A DNA stretch of 64,000 nt, from assembly GCA_947579605.1 (NCBI GenBank), contig OX388312.1, positions 6,324,001 through 6,388,000 of the forward strand. Direction: 5' to 3'. Positions 11,771-23,877 of the stretch are shown piece by piece. The notes below the pieces were generated by a model. That model was given only the letters and a program-made list of their open reading frames with translations. It was not told the origin of the DNA and ran no database searches. Position 1 is the first letter of the stretch. Each line of letters opens with the position of its first letter. Position numbers and translations under genes: made by a program. The stretch is from Athripsodes cinereus (taxonomy: Eukaryota; Arthropoda; Insecta; Trichoptera; Leptoceridae).

Positions 11771-12275
11771 GTAATATAAATATAGCAAAGCCGTATTATT
11801 CTGCTTATTCAAGTGTCTTGTCAAGCTTCTCCAATTTTAACTTTTACTTGTGAGAAAGAATCCCTATTCAGGCAGCCCTAAACATTAGTTGTTCACTCCT
11901 TATTCCTGTTCAATCACATAATTATCGAGATTGTTATTGAGAGAAATCTTCCTTCCTACAGTCCTTCAACAACTGTATAGTATTATTCTTCTTTTAAGTC
12001 CATTTATAAGTCCATAAAAAATATATTGTGTTTATATAAGTACCATGTTTGATTTATTGAAATAATAATATATAAATCTTTCATCTTGCATTTTAAGTAA
12101 GGTCACATTAGTTTTCACAAGTGTGAACACTTCTTGACAAAATGTATTCTTGAATAAATAAATAATATAGGTACCTACCTATGTATGTCATTTCCTATTG
12201 ATCCATTAATAGATACAGATAGCATCGTTAAATAATTCTAATATCTTTTTTCATCATGTGATTTCTCAGCCTTTC

Positions 12276-12377
12276 CGGCAAACCCTTTCACAACGCAAGC
12301 TTTTAGCTTACTGTGAAAGGTTTATAAGGTTGTATTTGGGTTTATAACAAAACCCAGATATATATCTTTAAAAAAAA
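12276..12377 (+). repeat. tRNA-derived SINE A, partial copy 3
   Basis: Only the body and tail are present: CCGGCAAACCCTTTCAC, AAGCTTTTAGCTTACTGTG, AAGGTTGTATTTGGG, AACCCAGATATA and an A-rich end. The tRNA-like head is missing. Confidence 0.7.
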
Positions 12378-14139
12378 CAGCGACACCCATCCCGAATGTA
12401 TTATATTTTAATGACATAGTGACTACGACTCGTTGTCTCGACATACGTGGTTAGCTGTTTATTGGTTACCCCGATTATGAATAAAATATAGCGTAATAGT
12501 ATGTAGGTACGAGTAGATAGAATATTATATGAATGAAAACTAAAATTACAACACCAAGCTTTATACTGATCTATTCTGCTTGTAAAATTGGGTTTAAATA
12601 ATTTGAATTCTTGATTCTGTTTCAAAGGGAACAACATAATATATTTTTCAGTATTATTATTATTTTAAAGGGTGCGATGAAAGATATTGCGTTAAGCAAA
12701 ATGTGGAGAAGGCTAACAATGCTAATGAGTTGAATATACCAAAACGGAAATACACACATACAAGAAAATGTACTATATTCTAAGAAATTTTCATCCGTCT
12801 ATTTTAAAAAGGTTTTATATTCTACGATACTACTGCCTATTAGCATTCAACTCGGCATCACTCAAGAAAAAGTCTTCAGAAAGCATAAAAAAACTAATCC
12901 GTTTAAAAAATTGACAAAAAAAGTATATGAAAAATACAAAATATTTTGGCCAAAATGGTATCGCGATTTGATGTAAAATGGCAAAGTAACTTAAGATAAT
13001 GTATTTATTCACGGTAGGTTGTTAAAAAAAATAAAAATTACAATAGTCTAACAAAAACACTTATCAAACAGGATGTTTGAAGAACAACAACAACTAGCTG
13101 GTAAAAATGCCTACAAAAAATAAAGAACAAACGTATATGTAATCGAGCAGACTTAAATATGTTATATTTATACGTCGAATGAGAGCGTTTGTACAAGAAT
13201 CCAATTCAATATTCGAGACAATTTGTTCATGGAATTAGCATATTTTAAATTTGAACCAAGAAGAGAAGCATTGAGTAGCGTTAGTAAGAATTGATTTGAA
13301 TTCTAAGCATATGAGCTAGCATAAGTTAGACCATTGGTTTCCTTTTTCTTATTAGGTTTATCCAAAGCGGAATCGAACTCTTTGCATTTTACACAAGACT
13401 TATTCTTGTGTCTATAAATAACACGATTCGTTTTATTCCATCAAAGAAATAGGTACTTGGTATATAATATTTTGTATGTTGTATTATTTTTATAACATCG
13501 AACTTCTTCACAAATTGATTTTAACTTTGTTCTTCTTCTTTGAAGTCGATTCAATAAAAATAAGGTTTATTATTTATACTATAAATAAGCACGGAACTTA
13601 TTAACATAATAAACAGAATAATATTCTACAAAAATAGATTATATTTTTGTAACAATGTATTTTTATTAACCCCATGGAGGCCCCCATTTTTCATTTTGTT
13701 TTTTTATATCTTCTTCTTATGTCTTTCCTATGAAGTTTCCTCAAGGTAGGCGATTACTTCTGCAAAGGTCTCCTATCATGCTAGTCGGAAGTGTTCCTCT
13801 ACATGCCCTACTCCAGGCTATATGAGTAAAATAAGTTGGAAAATTTGATATGAATTTCTTCGCAGATTATGACACAATATGCAATCTTGCGGACTTGAAT
13901 GTTGATCAGTAATTTTCTGTTACAATTTGTGTATTTAAGTTGGTAAGTTGGTAGATCTGTCCACGGTAAGCAATGCATTCTTCTGCGTTACTACATCCCG
14001 AATGCTTCTTGAGAATTCGTGGTCTATGTTTTTAGAGTACAAGTTTCTGAGCCATACAACCGAATTGACATTCACTTCACTTCAACATTATCTGCTTTAG
14101 CGTTAAACTTAGCTTATTTCAGAAAATTGTTCTCATTTC

Positions 14140-14400
14140 GTTGAATATACTTCAGGCTGTTTCAATCCTGCATTTAATCTCAGCACACGGGTATGCAGAC
14201 TCCATTTTTTCTTCTTCTTCACGTGTCTCTGACGTTGACGACCATTTGGCGTAAAACATCCCTATCCTGGACGGTGCAAAACAGCTTCCCAGCTTCCAGA
14301 TGTTTCCAGGCCAGGAGAACAATCTTCTGCTGACTCCTTTGTAGTCCTCGATCTTTCCCTTTGTGTTGAGCTGAAGTACGGTGTATTTGTAACCTCTCAT
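14140..14400 (-). pseudogene. Decayed LINE ORF2 C-terminal region
   Basis: On the - strand the start reads MRGYKYTVLQLNTKGKIED, YKGVSRRLFSWPGNIWK. This resembles the region just upstream of the SWLQNIQEWTGM tail seen at 37858-38030. The rest of the frame diverges, so frameshifts are likely. Neighbouring sequence from about 13730 is less AT-rich and may be further decayed LINE. Confidence 0.4.
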
Positions 14401-14900
14401 ACCATTGCCAAAATATTGTATTTTACGGAATTTAACAGTGGTGAACAGTTCTTTATTTGCATTGTCTCTACGTAATACATCAGTTTTTGTTATATTGTTT
14501 CAAGATATTCTAAGCATTCTACTGAGCATACATTTTTATTAAAAATTAATAATCATAATAAGAAAATGGCGAGATATTTAGAAAAGAATACTTTTTCGGA
14601 AAACCAAAGTGCCGGAAATAATAACCGATAACAATTTAACGCTATTTTACTCAAAGATAAATAATTATTATTTCGGTATATTTTGTGGATAGACTATTAA
14701 TAATTTTGTAATATGAATAATTCATAAGATCAGTGATACTCGTTTTATCGCCCAGCAATATAAACATCCAAGATCAGGTATTAAAATGATATTAAAATTT
14801 CGTGAAATATTAAAATTTCGTTTAAGAGAATAATGAATCAAAATAGGTGTATCAGTACGTCGGAGCAAAACAACACTCTGTAACATTTGGTCAAAGTGAC

Positions 14901-14935
<35 letters not shown>

Positions 14936-15240
14936 TCTATTCACGGCCTGGGCCTTTTACATATAAATATTAACATAGGTAATTATAATAATGTACACAA
15001 ACAGTATTGACACACACAACACATAAAATGGACAATAAAATAAGAACCACAAATGAATAAAAATTTAAACATAGGTACATTGGGAAAACGAACGGATTTT
15101 TTTTTTTTTTAGATTTTATATGTCAACTTGATAATATCTTTTACATAGTCTGCATGAAATATTCTTAACAAAACAAATGAGATGTCAAAAAATACAAGTA
15201 ATTTAAATAGATGTCAAAAATTAAAAGTAAAAAGTCAAAG
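14901..15240. repeat. (TTTA)n-headed dispersed repeat, copy 1
   Basis: A TTTA microsatellite (14901-14935) is followed by TTCACGGCCTGGGCCTTTTACAT-type sequence and then by A-rich sequence with repeated ATGTCAAAAA. The same order occurs at 26194-26640. A LINE or SINE 3' end read on the - strand, with the tetranucleotide as its tail, is a plausible explanation. Confidence 0.5.
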
Positions 15241-15363
15241 GTATGTAATATTATTATATTATTATATACTTATGAATGTTACAGGCTTTCTTTAATTTAT
15301 TTGACGATGAATTACCGATTGGAGAAAAACAATCCAGACAGATCCACGTTTTATATTATAATA

Positions 15364-15605
15364 GACGACCGGTGTGGCGCAGAGGCTAACGCACTTGCCT
15401 TTGAGTTACGAGGTCCCGGGTTCGATCCCGGCCAGGGCAAAATGAAGAATGACCTTTATCAAACTGTCCTGGGTCTGGGTGTTGCATGTTTATGTGTTCA
15501 GTGCATTGTATTATGTGTATCGTCGTGTTAGTACCCATAATACAAGACTCATATCTTAGTTTGGGACTAGCTCGGTCTGTATGAAATTGTCTATACATGT
15601 TAATT
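15364..15605 (+). repeat. tRNA-derived SINE B, copy 1
   Basis: Head: GACGACCGGTGTGGCGCAGA, GGCTAACGCACTTGCC (A-box region), then GGGTTCGATCCCGGCC (B box). Body: CTGGGTCTGGGTGTTGCATG, GTACCCATAATACAAG, TTTGGGACTAGCTCGGTCTG and TGAAATTGTCTATACATG, ending at a T-rich run. A second copy lies at 47275-47477. The A and B boxes with an unrelated body define a tRNA-derived SINE distinct from SINE A. Confidence 0.85.
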
Positions 15606-16519
15606 ATGGATTTTTTTTTAGTTTTGTTCTGCTTTTTTGACGCCAACTATTTTGAAAACGCATTTTATTTTGCGATATCCATTTATAAAAAAATATGTGT
15701 CAAAATTTATTGAAACAAAATTTTATGTATTCGTCACAACATTTTGCCCAAGTGGAGAAGCCAGCGGATGAATTAGAAGTAATAAACACTCAATGTGTCC
15801 TTCCGTACCAATAAAGGTAAAAAAATACGCCGTTTTAATTTGATTTTCATTTGAGCAATAGTAAGCGGTGGACACAATGTTATTTGTAATAAATGTAATT
15901 TGTTGAAAAAGATTTGAAAAGTAACATTTCGAGATATTTTATAGTTTTGCTCCGACAAACAGATGATATATTTTTTTACGACAAATTAAACAAGGGATCT
16001 TTTACAATATAAATTACTATTACAATCTTCGGGTCTCAACGGTTTACTGGGGGATGAGGGGTGGTTGCCGATAACTGACGACTACAACTAATAATACCTT
16101 ATACCCAAAATAAATTTGCGAATCTTTCGGAAACGTGAGATAAAATTAATTAGGGTTTCAATATGGAAATTATGTTTAATAAAATAGAGACACACGACGC
16201 ATAAGGTGACACCGTAGGTCGATGATGATATTGATATATAATTATTTTCATTTGTATGTAGATCCTTCGCGGTCAACCTATCGATAATTGAGTCGACGGC
16301 TAGGACAAAGACCCATGGACTCATCGGCTCTTTTTCAGAGAGTGCGTAAATTAATTTCCTTGAATTTAGCCTATATCCAAACAATTACTAGTCGAGATAT
16401 CTTGAGTTTTTATTTGAAAAGTCAAAAATTATAATAAGGATTACAGTTTCAATGTAAGTCGCAAGTTTTTACTCTGGAAATATTTTTGTTTTGACTAAAG
16501 TTTTGTGACTTAAAAAAAA

Positions 16520-16727
16520 CGTTCAATTAAGCTGTCATTATGACATAATAGTAACTGTGCCCCGACGCATCCGCGGCAGAGATCTGTAATCTCCGTAATA
16601 TGGGAGAGATGATGGTCCTGGCTGGGACACGTTCCAAGAATGCCCAATGATAGTTGGTCAAAAAGAGCACCGTTCTTCCGTGGTTCCGTCGGCCTCCGCG
16701 TCCCTCTTTCACAGTACACCGCTCCTA
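16520..16727 (+). pseudogene. LINE tail (WEEV-AQRS family), left part interrupted by a transposon
   Basis: The sequence TTGGTCAAAAAGAGCACCGT through CCTCTTTCACAGTACACCGC matches the homologous piece of the 3388-3576 copy read on its - strand. The match breaks off exactly at the TA before 16728 and resumes at 18412. The first approximately 80 bases are weaker. Confidence 0.65.
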
Positions 16728-18411
16728 CACTGAGAAAAATACTAACGAAATTTCACAACGAATCATTGGTACGTACTATCAAATTAGGACCAGAGATCGT
16801 AACAACGATTCATTAGTACAGATCTATTGACTTCGCAACCAATTCATTGGTACATTTACCAACTTCTTCACAGTGACGTCATCAACTTGAAGTTGGCTGC
16901 AGAACGAATCGTTGGTACGAATCAATTGATTTACTTGTCATACTTACGTAGGTACCTATACATAACCTCAAAATGTAGCTGTCAAAAGTCCAATAATATT
17001 AATCGCGTTTAGTTGTAAAATGTGATCTATTTTTCTAATAACGGTATAATTATTTGAAACATACCAACAAAAATAATATTATTAGAATAATTATTCACAC
17101 TTTACAAATAAACATTGTGATTAATATAAGTAGAAAAAGTAGGTAGGAAATTAAAATAAAAAAAATCTTTTAAGTAGTTACTTGCGTAAAATAATAGTTT
17201 ATTAAAAATTACAAAGGAAAAAAATAAAAATAAAGACAGTTAATAAATACACACATTAAAACATACATAAAAATATACACCATATTATAGGAAACCAAAT
17301 AAAACAGCCATAGACATACTATACTTGTAGTGCAGTACATTTTTTTGGAATATTCCTGTTCCAACACTTCCAACATAATACGCATTAATAACAATAATAA
17401 TATTGTGATGTCTCACTCCATATCGTTTAGATGATAGTGGTATCTTTGTCTCAGCTCTGTTACTTCTTGTTCATTCAATATCAATGTCCATTTTATTTTC
17501 TGTGGGAAAACATAAGGAATATATTAAGTTTAGGTCAATGCATCAAAACTTCAATAATTTAGAATTATTTTAATGTAGCATTATATCTGGGAATAACAAT
17601 GCGGTGTAATATTGTGGTTTTATTAAGCACAAAATTATTTATACACTGATTTGTAGGTTAGGTTAGTTATGTAGTCTGGTGTTTTTTGTGCAAAAGCACA
17701 TTTATTGGCAATCATTTCATTAACATAACATTTCTTGAGTGAAAACTATGTATATAATTACGAGAATATAAGTAGAAATAAATAAATATTGCACATTAAA
17801 TTAAAACAATATGACAAACAACAAATAAGTGATGGTAGGTACTTACTACTGAAAAATTCTATTTTATCCTCAAATCCCCAGGACTTTAACAACTCAAAAA
17901 GATACATAGCTTTGTTTCATTGACAAAACACACTAACTTCACGGTCAGCAGAATAATAAATTCACACTTTCTCAATAACAAAAGATTAGAAATCGTTGCA
18001 ACGCAATATTTTCGATCGAACACCTTTTGTATTTGTTGTTTATAGGTACATAACTACATACCGAAAAATGACAGAAAAAACGGAAACGAAGTAACAGCGT
18101 AAGTAAACGGACGTGCCAACGCGTTTTTTACTTTATTGTCTTATATGATAAGATCACTTTTTAAATAAACAGAGTACTACTCTTTAAATCCACTAGCGCC
18201 ATACGGATGTTTAGTTAACTAAAACGTTGGTAAAGGAGCCGAATAATTTCAAAATCTATAAGTATACACAAAAGATGATGGTAAGCGCCGAGAAATTTAC
18301 TGTTACGTATAATTAAATGATTGTTTGCGTCTTATTATATCAATAGTAAGGCGAGCAAAATAATTTATTGTTATAGATCAATTGAATTTGGAGATGTACC
18401 TTTTCTCAGTG
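16728..18411. mobile_element. TA-flanked non-autonomous DNA transposon inserted in a LINE tail
   Basis: The termini are CACTGAGAAAAATAC at 16728 and the inverted GTACCTTTTCTCAGTG ending at 18411. Both are flanked by TA (16726-16727 and 18412-18413), and related LINE copies show a single TA at this point, so TA is the target duplication. The left 200 bp carry four spaced copies of a motif like AACGAWTCRTTRGTAC at about 16758, 16803, 16837 and 16902. No transposase frame is present in the 1684 bp. A TA target suggests the Tc1/mariner or another TA-targeting superfamily; the terminal sequence alone does not decide. A related left end is at 28623. Confidence 0.85.
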
Positions 18412-18545
18412 TATGACAACGAAATTACGGCAGTCGTGGAAAGACGTGACGCGAATGGCGCAGAGACGCTCTGAATGGAGGAGGCTGGTTTCTGCCCTGT
18501 GCTTCTGCTTCCGAGAGGAGCGTTAAGGTCGATTATTGATTGATT
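18412..18545 (+). pseudogene. LINE tail (WEEV-AQRS family), right part
   Basis: Continues the LINE tail split by the transposon: TTKLRQSWKDVTRMAQRRSE, WRRLVSALCFCFREER and stop. It matches the ends of the copies at 3388 and 32470 (both - strand). Confidence 0.65.
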
Positions 18546-20724
18546 GATGACATAAATAAAAATATATTTTAAAAAATCGCTTTCTGGTCCTATAGATTCA
18601 ATGGTAAATTTTTCAGGCAGTTGGCTGCAGCGGTTTTTTCAAATAGGTACCTACTAGGTACTTACCAAATTTAAAAAATCAAAATACAAAGGGCATTATA
18701 TTATTATAACTCCACAATGCGGTTCCTTGCCTGACGCGAGCCGTATTCGCATGTGAAACTAGAAGACACACTTCACTGGTGCATATTATAGTCTCCTCAT
18801 TTGCCATGCCATGTTCGTTGTCTATTTGATGTGGACCATTGTTTGCAATAATTTCCAAGTAAACAATTAAAAAAAATTAACAGACGTATTTCAAAACGCC
18901 ATTTGACTTATAGGCCCTTGCTCTAATTACACCGTCAATTGATATTATTATTAATTTCTATCTTTTGATTAATAATTATTCACAACTATACGGTCTATCG
19001 CTTTTGATATCTTCATAAATAAATTGGAATTAAAATAATAATAATTATCATACATTTTACTTCTACTAGGTATTATTACAAATTATTATTATGTAGGTAC
19101 CTATCTCTATTTGATTGTGGTATTATTATTATTCATAGATTGGGAAATGCGAATTTATTATAACTAGGTATTTAGTGTTTCTAGTCTTAAAACCCGGGTT
19201 TTTCTGATATCCCTTTTTTACTAGTAGATATGCTAAATCAATCATATATTATCGGGTAGAATGCAAAAAAAAAAAAATTTCAAACTCCCTATTGTGAAAA
19301 AAATTCTAAGATTCAACCTAATTGGATAATACGAGATATGAACGACAAATATTATATAGAGAAGGAAAATTGGTCGCCTTAAATAAATAATTACTTTCGA
19401 TTGATCAAAATGCAGGTTACATGTATAGCCCTCTACATTACAGTCCATAAAGAGTAGGTACTCACAAACTTATATACAAACTCAAATATTTCTGTGATTT
19501 TATTATTTTAAAACCTATTGGTAGGTATATCATTTTCAAACAATTAAATTAAATTTGTCTCCTAACAAATGTTTACCACATTTGTACAGTGATACATATG
19601 TACGAGTATGTAATACTAGTATAAATTTATATTATCATGTTAGTCGCACCACCATTTAATATTAGTCGTACGCAATTATGTAAAATAATAAAACTAAAAC
19701 CAATTTTACATTAGACACAAACATAATATATTATGAACTATTATGTCGATGTTTACACACAAAGCTATTAAATTTGTATCGGATACCTACCAATTAAATA
19801 CCCAGAAACATTAAAAAAAATAAATGGGTAGGTTTATTTAAATGGTATGGGGAGGGTAAAACCAAAACTATCTCTTTTATGGCATTTTTTTTAACATTTT
19901 CTAGAAGTTTTTGACTAGTGGCCAGTGGCCTGAAGTGACTAATGACTAATGATGAATAATAGTGAAGTGACTTATATTTAAAATATTTTGGAGAAATAAT
20001 AAAAAATATTATTTTTGTAAGTACATTTTTGGCGTCTTTTTTTCATCAATGTCACAAATTTAGGTTATCTCTTGTGTCAAATATAATTGATAAAAAAAAA
20101 ATTATTTGCAGAGTTTTTTAATATAAATCACATATAGGTACACCGAAAACCAAATTTGGATTTATATTTTGTAAATTATGTGAATATAAAAAAATATCAG
20201 TGATTGACTAGTCGGATGTTACTCTGCGATGCGTATCGTGTAAATGTGTAAAACTTGTCACGTACATTCATATAACATTAGTGGTTCAAATAATATTGAT
20301 ACATAATAATACACATACTTATTATATGCTTATTGAGCATATAACACAGATAAATAGGTAAAATTATTTATCACTTATGTTAAATATCCACGTTTGAGCT
20401 AAGTAGAAAGCTCCTAACCCACAAAATTATTGTACTTAGTAAATAAAAACTTAGTTACTTGTAGGTATATTACGCCTAACTATTTCTAGTTAAAGTTGGA
20501 TACACATACCAAAAATTTATGGTCATTTATCCATTATTTATTTTGATTTCGATGCAAGTAGACTACGTTGCAGACCTATTTTCAAATAAAAGAGTAAACA
20601 TTACACTAATGGACCGATCAAACATTATATTTTTTCTTACATTTTTTCAGGGAGGTATATTATTTTATTTTGTTTGATTCACATCAACGGGCAAAGCATT
20701 TTACAATTATAGTGGGCTACAATT

Positions 20725-20981
20725 TACAACCTATTGGATTGGTATGCAACGAGTTTGAATTTTCTTCTGCATCCCTCCCTGTTTTCTGCTAGTCTCTTTA
20801 ATTCTACGCATATACCTAACATAGTTTACGTCCTTCCTCACTTGATCCATGTAGGTGGCTCTTGGTCAGTCCCTACCATTGCTTCCTTCAGTCTTGCCCT
20901 CCGTGTTTCTGATGACCAGGCCTGAATGCCTGATGTTTTTGCCAATCCAGTTTGCTCGCTGTTGGCTGATCTTTGAAAGGA
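20725..20981 (-). pseudogene. LINE 3' end fragment, 49-51 kb family, copy 1
   Basis: The + strand reads ACCTATTGGATTGGTATGCA, then CTTCTGCATCCCTCCCTG, GATGTTTTTGCCAATCCAGT and TGCTCGCTGTTGGCTGATC. This aligns along its length with 49130-49375, the 3' coding end of the reverse-transcriptase LINE. It is more diverged than the copy at 46188 and lacks an open frame. Confidence 0.7.
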
Positions 20982-21122
20982 ATTATAGACAACTAATTAA
21001 ATGATAAAAATATGATAATTATAAGCTCACTATTTTATATTCGAACTTCATTAGTTGTTAAGACACCGCAATTGTTTTTTTACAAAACACACCACAAAGC
21101 TTTTTTCAAACTCTTACGTCTG

Positions 21123-21677
21123 TATATCGATGGTTTAAAGCACAGAAGACACATGTCCACATTTGACAGTTTAGAGAAAACAGGTTTTGAAAGTTTGAGA
21201 TTCCTAATAGATTCATTAACTTCAAATTAATGCAGAAGGTGTTGAAAATCATAATCTTTGTTCTTTTTTAATGCCATTTATTACTTATTTTTTACTGTAT
21301 TTTTAACCAGAAAGCCAAGAATTAGCATTTTTAGATGATGGTCATGGACATGTGTTTGGAAGTGTGATGGAAGTGCCACTCACGGCGACTTTTAGGATGC
21401 GTTTATGCGTGCACAGATGACACATGTCCGTCCTAAATGGACATGTGTTTTTTAGAATCTTCATATCTTATGTGACATGTTACATCTGTGCACAAAACAA
21501 AGTGAATTTGTGGACATGTGACATTTGGTTTTTACTAAATATTTCAATAATGATATTAAGATTGTTGGTAATATTTAATCAAGACATAGATGGCGTTGCA
21601 ACCGATCTTGTACATGTATTAACTCATTTTACCTAAAAAGTGGACATGTGTCTTCTGTGCATTAAACCATCGATATA
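21123..21677. mobile_element. MITE with 39-bp terminal inverted repeats and ACATGT motifs
   Basis: The left end TATATCGATGGTTTAAAGCA, CAGAAGACACATGTCCAC is repeated inverted at the right end, GTGGACATGTGTCTTCTGTG, CATTAAACCATCGATATA. There is about one mismatch over 39 bp. Inside, GACATGTG or its complement CACATGTC recurs near 21150, 21349, 21420, 21440, 21472, 21513 and 21645. It has no coding potential. A TATA or TA target duplication may be hidden in the terminal TATATCGA/TCGATATA. Confidence 0.85.
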
Positions 21678-22096
21678 TTTTTTAAAGAATTGTCATCAAA
21701 TATACACACGCCGTTAGTAATCCATTTCTCCACTTTTTACTCTTATAAAATAATACAGATAGATACAGCCTATTAAATTATTATAACTACTATTAAATGA
21801 TATCGTTTCTAATGCTGATGTACCGGAACAATACCCATTAATGTATTTCAATACAATTTTGGTTGAAGCATTGCTCCATAGGGCGTTGAATTGTTAATGA
21901 TTGGTTTTGTATCAATATTACTAATCTTTAGTATTGGAGTCCTGACTGAAATTCAGCTAAAAGCTATTTGCATACATATTTATCAATATTTTATACTTGA
22001 CGGCGTATTCCACAAAAGGGGTAGTCAGCAGATTAGCAGAAAATAATAAACATGCAAGCAAGCAATTAAGTGGAGCACTCGACAAATGATCAAGCG

Positions 22097-22225
22097 TTTC
22101 CCACTCTTTTCCGTACGTTTTCGTGTCCTGCAAAAGTGCAATTGTTCGTAAAAAGAGTCATTTTACATATTAAATTCAACGATGAGGTTTTCCACCCATC
22201 TTAAATATCTTATTTTACATTTTAT
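22097..22225 (+). repeat. Dispersed repeat family X, partial copy 4
   Basis: Holds the 5' part of the family (TCCCACTCTTTTCCGTACGT, TTCGTGTCCTGCAAAAG, ATTTTACATATTAAATTC, GATGAGGTTTTCCACCCATC). It loses similarity before the middle block. Confidence 0.6.
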
Positions 22226-22694
22226 TAGAAAGTTTCTTACTAAAAACTCACTGATGATGAGCAAATATTTATTTTTATTTTTATCTTATATTCATTAAAA
22301 TGAACTTATACGAAAATGTTTCAAATAAAATATAATCACATCTCGAATAGGCATAATTTTATCCTGATGAAATAATCATATATTCCAAACTAAGCCAATA
22401 CAAGTAAGTATTCTAAAGTATTCAAATCAGTACGTTTCAATCAAGCTGACAAGGTAGGTTGTATGAACGATAATCGCTTGGTATAGAAGTATATAGGATC
22501 ACGGAATAATTGCTTCAATTACGATGGTAAATGGCAGTTCTATTTTAAGTCGTCTAACAATGCATTATGTAAGCTGAAAACAAAAGTTCAGGAGTTAAGT
22601 TACTCACAGATTTAACCTTTATAAAACTGTAACAAACTTTGATACGTTTTTGTTCATTGAGCTTCTGGTAAAGCTAAGGTCCCTAACTCATTTC

Positions 22695-22780
22695 AGTAAA
22701 TTTTCGAGTGTCTTTCGTAAAACTATCACATCTTGAGACATTTTACATATTATTCAATTCCTCAATAGGGTGTGGTGATG
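22695..22780 (+). repeat. Dispersed repeat family X, short 5' remnant
   Basis: TTTTCGAGTGTCTTTCGTAA and GACATTTTACATATTATTCA match the first third of family X; the remainder is absent. Confidence 0.4.
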
Positions 22781-23664
22781 ATGTTGGATGATTTGTTTCA
22801 TTGACGATCATTCGACAGTCGAAGGAAAGCTTTCATTTCGGTTTCTAAAACCAGTGATTTTGCTCTGGAACCACAGATCGGCAAATAGCCTATTCCTTGT
22901 CACAGGATACGTAACGCCAAAAGCCCTGTTATTGAATTTTACCTATACCTCCCATACTGATTTTTTCATACAAAAATTAGAAAAAAAAATATCTTTCAAG
23001 GTAGTAGACCACAACTAAAGCTTTGATTTCAAAAATTTTTAAGCATAAAATATCTCAAAGTAAAATAAAAAGTCAAACCCTAAGAATTCATAATCCAACA
23101 CTTACGTTTAAACGACGTTTTAACTGATCGATAACCGTTTTAAAAGTATTTCAAAACCTCCAGTAAGTAATTTTAATATCGCATCGGTAACAGTTCCTTA
23201 TTAATAACCATAAAAATTCATTACACGTTTCAATATTTCCAAATTTAACCTTCTGCTAAATGTATGGCCTTTGTAAGGCGGGTGGAATACTGAATATTAT
23301 AGAACCTAGGTCAGGGAAATATTATGTATAATATTATAAAGAACAATGTAAATGAACAATCACTATTTGTGATATTAATTTTCATACTCACTACATAAAT
23401 ATAAAAGGGGCATGTTCTATTACCAATCAGTAGACATAAAAATGAATGATGTCTGTTAGTGAGAAAACGAAAAGTCCTATTTTTTTTTGTATTTTCACGT
23501 AGGTATTTTGCGTATATAGACCCTACATGTCCTGCCTTTGTCAAGTTTTCCAAGTTCATATTTAGTAATAAAAGTCCGACAGGCAATCTATCCTGCATAC
23601 CCAAAAACACTAACATTAGCAGACGCAGATACCGAATAATGCATATCAGATGGGATAGAGACCT

Positions 23665-23877
23665 GCAGGGTTACTCTTGACAAAACTAAACACGATCTTA
23701 ATCTAGTCTTGATCTTGATCATACGACGCACGAAGGGACTATGGTCAAAAACACCGCGCTACCGCTAACGCGCGATCGGTTTGCATGTATTTTTGGCCAA
23801 TAGTCACTTCGTGCGTCGTATGATCAAGATCAAGACTAGATTAAGATCGTGTTTAGTTTTGTCAAGAGTAGCCCTGC
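23665..23877. mobile_element. Foldback element with arms of about 88 bp
   Basis: The left arm from 23665 (GCAGGGTTACTCTTGACAAA through CTTGATCTTGATCATACGAC) is repeated as its reverse complement ending at 23877. About 60 bp of each arm are identical and a few mismatches lie near the centre. The unique loop (about 23753-23789) contains an overlapping GCGCG-rich palindrome-like stretch. There is no coding potential. The arm identity implies recent origin or gene-conversion-like maintenance. Confidence 0.88.

Noticed and set aside
15364..15440. Second tRNA gene
   Set aside because: It is the head of SINE B, also found truncated at 47275, with a non-tRNA body attached.
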